Assembly: GCA_023392795.1 (NCBI GenBank)
Contig: JAEWNJ010000146.1
Span: forward strand, 1 to 8,183
From: Candidatus Cloacimonadota bacterium
Lineage (GTDB): Bacteria > Cloacimonadota > Cloacimonadia > Cloacimonadales > Cloacimonadaceae
DNA length: 8,183 nucleotides
Direction: 5' to 3'
The notes below the pieces were generated by a model. The model ran no database searches. It had not been told where the DNA came from and saw only the letters and a program-made list of their open reading frames with translations. Shown in pieces: positions 5,173 through 8,183 of this stretch (position 1 is its first letter; each line of letters opens with the position of its first letter). A program made the translations under genes and the position numbers.

Positions 5173-6523
5173 GATCCGTGATCCTCATTTTCATGGCTCC
5201 CAGGCCCTTGCGTTTAGCCGGCTTACTCATAGCCTTCCATTTCAAACGCAGGAAGTCGAAGAGTTTTCCCATGCTTTGTTCCGGTAACCATAGCAAAATG
5301 CTGCGAGCCACAGTGGTCCCCGCCAGGGCAAAGAGGCTGATATTTACGGCTTCCACAGCCATCCGGCTCCAAGGCATTGAATCCGGCTCAATGCCATATC
5401 GAGGAATCGCTTTACCCAGCATCCGGCGCCACTTCATTCTGATGAAGGCGCCACGCTTCTTGAAATCCATCATATGCCCGTGCATTTTCCCCGCTTCGTC
5501 CCAATTAATGCTCTCCAGATGGATGCTACCAGCTTTCTGCATATCGTGTAGCAATTCCTGCATCTTTGAGCTACGGGAAGCAAGCACGGAAAAGCCCTGA
5601 CCCCTGGCCTCATATGCGGGACTCCAGGCATCGCCTACGGATAGATCACAAAACTCATTGGCAAAATCGATGCTCATGCGGCAGCTCTGCGTGATGTAAA
5701 AGGGTATCAGGAAGTTATAGTAGATCTTTTTACTGCGGATCAGCTTGCCGTTTTTGGCTTTCATTTCCAGATACCCTGGCCATTCTCCGGCGCGCCATTT
5801 GATATAATCAAGTTCATTAAAATCCTTGATCCCCAGTTCTTTGAAGAAATACTTCAGCGCCATGGGATAGATCTGCGTACCCGTATATGGCCCCAATACA
5901 TATCTAATGGCCAGTGCCCGGGGATCACCATCCTGCTGAAGCTTGCGCAACACTGCTGCGGCATCGGGTAAGAGTGTGATGGCATATCTCTGATGCGGAT
6001 CCAGCTCGGATAGGATGCTTAAGGTCGCCACGGGAGTATATATGGACTGGGCGCAGTCAAGCACATCATCTTTTCGTGTAACTATCACTGGCCCGGCATA
6101 ATGGGCTTTTCCGATCCCCTGTTTGGCAAGGATAAGGGCATCCACTTCCTTACTATCTAAAAGATGCATCAGCACCTGACTCAATATTCCCCCGGAAGAA
6201 GCCCTGCTGCGCGTGGTCGCATCCAGGCTGTAGCCGATATAGAGTTCCTCATAATGCCCCATCAGCCAGTTCTCCGGAAGTGATCCATAATGTTTGCGAT
6301 AGAGACTTGCATAGTCAATGGCGATCCCCGGGCAGTAATCACGCGGATCCTTCCGGAATAGAGAGTATCGGGAAAGATGGGGACGCGGCCCCATATCAGT
6401 ATGAAGCATGAAGGATTTCCCACTCTCGTCAAGAGCCGTACAAATCCCGCAGGATGTGCATAATCCTGAGTTAATCACCCCATTTAGGGATAGCCGAATC
6501 TCATCAGAAGGGTAATATTCCAT
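5165..6523 (-). CDS. FrhB/FdhB-like iron-sulfur flavoprotein, cysteine-depleted
   Basis: This 452-residue protein belongs to the coenzyme F420 hydrogenase/dehydrogenase beta-subunit (FrhB/FdhB) family. Homologues in polysaccharide loci are thought to be flavin and Fe-S redox enzymes acting on sugars or glycans. Seen here: an N-terminal CTSCGIC cluster (C22, C25, C28), a further CPG (C64), RASSGGILSQ (107-116) and the C-terminal FANEFCDLSVGDAW (287-300). The family usually has more cysteines. In the place of the GxPC motif there is TLLPDAAAVLRKL; the next usual Cys site reads GPYTGTQ; and the CxxC before the FANEF-like segment reads CRMS (281-284). The ATG at 6523 is preferred; an in-frame TTG at 6562 would add 13 residues without family resemblance. 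Neither has a clear Shine-Dalgarno. It is the first gene of the operon and overlaps the heparinase-like gene by 8 nt. Substrate is unknown. Confidence 0.85.
   Translation of the reverse strand: MEYYPSDEIRLSLNGVINSGLCTSCGICTALDESGKSFMLHTDMGPRPHLSRYSLFRKDPRDYCPGIAIDYASLYRKHYGSLPENWLMGHYEELYIGYSLDATTRSRASSGGILSQVLMHLLDSKEVDALILAKQGIGKAHYAGPVIVTRKDDVLDCAQSIYTPVATLSILSELDPHQRYAITLLPDAAAVLRKLQQDGDPRALAIRYVLGPYTGTQIYPMALKYFFKELGIKDFNELDYIKWRAGEWPGYLEMKAKNGKLIRSKKIYYNFLIPFYITQSCRMSIDFANEFCDLSVGDAWSPAYEARGQGFSVLASRSSKMQELLHDMQKAGSIHLESINWDEAGKMHGHMMDFKKRGAFIRMKWRRMLGKAIPRYGIEPDSMPWSRMAVEAVNISLFALAGTTVARSILLWLPEQSMGKLFDFLRLKWKAMSKPAKRKGLGAMKMRITDHA
5181..5186 (-). promoter_or_regulatory. Shine-Dalgarno of the heparinase-like gene
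   Basis: GAGGAT on the minus strand lies 8 nt before the ATG at 5172, within the final codons of the FrhB-like gene. It favours this ATG over a second in-frame ATG at 5160, which has no such site. Confidence 0.65.
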
Positions 6524-6577
6524 AGTGAATTGCCAATGTGGATAAATGCGAGGAAGTGTCAAATGGTTTTTGTGATA

Positions 6578-6727
6578 GGGGGGGGTGGGGTTATGCGTTA
6601 TGCGTTATGGGTTATGGGTTATGGGTTATGCGCTCAACCTTCTCAACATCCTAAACCTTCTCAACCTTCTAAACCCAAATCCGCGTAATCCGCGTGCCAT
6701 AAACGTACATGCTACATTGTAAATTGG
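6578..6727 (+). repeat. Composite intergenic repeat, copy 2, with G-run
   Basis: A G8-T-G4 run (6578-6590) leads into six heptamers [GC]GTTATG (6589-6630), five nonamers of the CTCAACCTT/CTAAACCTT type (6633-6677), two CCGCGT nonamers (6681-6698) and an ACGTACAT...ACATTGTAAATTGG tail ending at 6727. Component order and orientation are the same as in copy 1 at 206-389, on the other side of the operon. Copy 2 lies between the divergent transcription units, so promoter signals of the operon must lie within or beside it. Confidence 0.92.
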
Positions 6728-6734
6728 AAAATCC

Positions 6735-6762
6735 TTGACCGCCAATACTTGCATGATATATT
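6735..6762 (+). promoter_or_regulatory. Sigma70-type promoter of the deacetylase-like gene
   Basis: TTGACC (6735-6740) and TATATT (6757-6762) are close to the -35 and -10 consensus with a 16-nt spacer. The implied start near 6769 gives a leader of about 27 nt before the ATG at 6796. A weak GAAG (6787-6790) could serve as ribosome-binding site. Confidence 0.6.
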
Positions 6763-6795
6763 GGCACAAAATGAAATGGTGGCTTTGAAGCGCGC

Positions 6796-8183
6796 ATGAT
6801 ATCTATCTACATAGACTATAAATTACAACGTTTTATGAACGAAATCAAGTATAGCTTTCGCTATATCTTTGATAACCGCGGCCTGGCCTATCGCTTTGTG
6901 AAGAGCGAGCAGGAGCTGAAGCCTGGTGAAATCTTCATCATATACAGCGTATCCGAGCCCGCGGAAGACCAACTGAAGGCTATTGCCCGGCACTATGTAA
7001 CCATCTTTATCATGTGCGAGCCGGAGCTTTATGAAAAGGGCGCTTACAGCCCGGATAAACTGCGGCGGAACCTGCATGACGTGAAGCTTTTATACAGCAC
7101 AAAGGTGATTGCCGGCAGGCCTTACCATCATGTGGCGGAGAATTACATCGATAGCGATACCCGCGGCGGCAAGATCAATATTGATCTCGTGGGCAACGTC
7201 TTTTTCCATCTCTCTTGCGCGGAATATGGCTTCGATGCCTCAGCCAAGGGATCTGAACGTTTCCCCGATGATAGCAGCGCTTTCTATCCTTTCCGGGAGT
7301 ATCCCGCGGTGGATAGTTTGCTCTGGCTGATCGAATCGATGATCAAAGAGCACGCCCGCGCGCAAAAGATACCCATCGCTCAGAAGGCATTTTGGCCGCA
7401 GAATCAGGCGTCGGCTGTGCTGCTGGCACATAGCGTGGATGACCTGCAGAAGTGGGATTTATCATCGCTGGTGCTCTCCATTGCGGATGATTTTGCCCTG
7501 CTCTTTACCCTCAAGTTCCAGCAGTATTTTCACACTCTGTGGGGGAAGCTGCAGTATCTCTTTACAAACTACGAACTCTATTGGAACTTCGACGAATTCC
7601 TCAAGCTGGAGCGCGATGCGGGCTGCCGCAGCACCTTCTTTATGGCTACCGATCGCTGCGCGGATATCGATTATTCGCTGGACGATCCCGATCTGCAGGA
7701 AGAGATTCAGCAGATCATCAATGCCGGCTCGGAGATCGCACTTTTACTACCCAATGACAAGCTTAGCCGGGATGATATGATGACCCGCAAGCAGATCATG
7801 CTGCACCAATTGGCCAAGGATCGGCTAGGATTGAAACAGTATGGGCACACTCTGAACGCTGAAATCCTGGAATTGCACAATAAGATCGGCCCGCGGTTCG
7901 ATCAAAGCGCCGCTTTCAAGGATGCTCCGGGCTTTTATAATGGCACCAGTTTCCCCTTCAGTCCTTATCTGGGGAGCAAAGCGGAATTCCTGATGTTGCC
8001 AACCACATACAAGGATTCGTACCTGAAAGTAAATAAACACAAAATACTGGCTCTGGATGATGCCAAAGCGCAGATCAAAAGGTACTTCCAGCAGGTTCAG
8101 CGCACTCATGGAGTGTTTTCATTGGATCTTGCGTTGGCTTCGTATAACGATATTCATTACCTACCCAAGCTCTATGCGTATGT
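6796..8183 (+). CDS. DUF7033/polysaccharide deacetylase-like protein, likely pseudoenzyme (3' end outside window)
   Basis: The frame is open from ATG 6796 to the window edge (462 codons plus 2 nt), so the gene is partial. Residues 1 to about 180 resemble DUF7033, the N-terminal domain attached to bacterial polysaccharide deacetylases. From about 206 the sequence follows the NodB-like layout: AVLLAHSVDDL (207-217), NYELYWNFDEFLKLERDAGCRSTFFMATD (258-286), GSEIALLLP (311-319), FDQSAAFKDAPGFYNGTSFPFSPY (368-391). Active relatives have HDVD at the first site; here it reads HSVD (Ser213). They have GHEIGLH at the third; here Leu replaces the metal-ligand His. The late His-containing motif also seems absent (ALASYND, 446-452). 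I infer a non-catalytic or repurposed deacetylase fold. There is no signal peptide. It is transcribed divergently from the operon and may belong to the same glycan system. Confidence 0.75.
   Translation, partial: MISIYIDYKLQRFMNEIKYSFRYIFDNRGLAYRFVKSEQELKPGEIFIIYSVSEPAEDQLKAIARHYVTIFIMCEPELYEKGAYSPDKLRRNLHDVKLLYSTKVIAGRPYHHVAENYIDSDTRGGKINIDLVGNVFFHLSCAEYGFDASAKGSERFPDDSSAFYPFREYPAVDSLLWLIESMIKEHARAQKIPIAQKAFWPQNQASAVLLAHSVDDLQKWDLSSLVLSIADDFALLFTLKFQQYFHTLWGKLQYLFTNYELYWNFDEFLKLERDAGCRSTFFMATDRCADIDYSLDDPDLQEEIQQIINAGSEIALLLPNDKLSRDDMMTRKQIMLHQLAKDRLGLKQYGHTLNAEILELHNKIGPRFDQSAAFKDAPGFYNGTSFPFSPYLGSKAEFLMLPTTYKDSYLKVNKHKILALDDAKAQIKRYFQQVQRTHGVFSLDLALASYNDIHYLPKLYAY

Noticed and set aside
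6557..6562. TTGACA on the minus strand as -35 box of the operon
   Set aside because: At 15-19 nt spacing no sequence resembles TATAAT, and the transcript would start almost at the ATG. It remains possible but unsupported.
6771..6788. Five-codon leader frame (MKWWL) before the deacetylase-like gene
   Set aside because: Too short to separate from chance, with no associated attenuator hairpin visible.

Overview
The window holds a five-gene minus-strand operon (about 6523 down to 406), a divergent plus-strand gene that runs off the right edge (6796 onward), and two non-coding stretches (1-405 and about 6524-6795) filled with short tandem repeats. The genes point to a bacterial cell-envelope or exopolysaccharide locus. 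The organism is Gram-negative-like. The mosaic of degenerate heptamers ([GC]GTTA[TA]G), CTYAACCTT and CCGCGTRAT nonamers, and palindromic inserts inside genes suggests Candidatus Cloacimonadota or a related group to me. That is recollection of style, not a database match.

The operon, in transcription order, has five genes. (1) An FrhB/FdhB-type iron-sulfur flavoprotein-like protein (6523-5165) lacks several of the family's usual cysteines. (2) A heparinase II/III-like alpha-toroid plus beta-sandwich protein (5172-3364) has no signal peptide. (3) A small four-helix GtrA-like membrane protein (3398-2985). (4) A DPM1/GtrB-like family 2 glycosyltransferase with two C-terminal membrane helices (2980-2027). 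(5) A multi-spanning ArnT/GT39-like glycosyltransferase (2040-406). Genes overlap or lie within 4 nt of each other, which implies co-transcription and translational coupling. Genes 3-5 look like a lipid-linked sugar module: the GT2 would charge a polyprenyl phosphate, GtrA would help it flip, and the GT39-like enzyme would use it outside the membrane. Genes 1 and 2 would act on the glycan or its precursors; their substrates are unknown.

The divergent gene at 6796 has a good sigma70-type promoter. It encodes a DUF7033 plus polysaccharide-deacetylase-like protein whose NodB catalytic and metal-binding residues appear to be lost, so it is probably a pseudoenzyme.

The most striking non-genic signal is a set of at least 11 short hairpins inserted in frame in two genes. 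Five belong to one family: a conserved GTRGA leader, two 7-nt arms and a 3-nt loop, with arm sequences that differ between copies while pairing is kept. In the GT39 gene a near-identical 30-mer occurs twice, plus a third related palindrome. The inserts sit in a cytoplasmic loop, an interdomain linker and a C-terminal tail, where extra residues would be tolerated. Separately, the same ordered mosaic of intergenic tandem repeats lies in direct orientation at both ends of the operon. Its 3' copy supplies the last codons and the stop codon of the GT39 gene.
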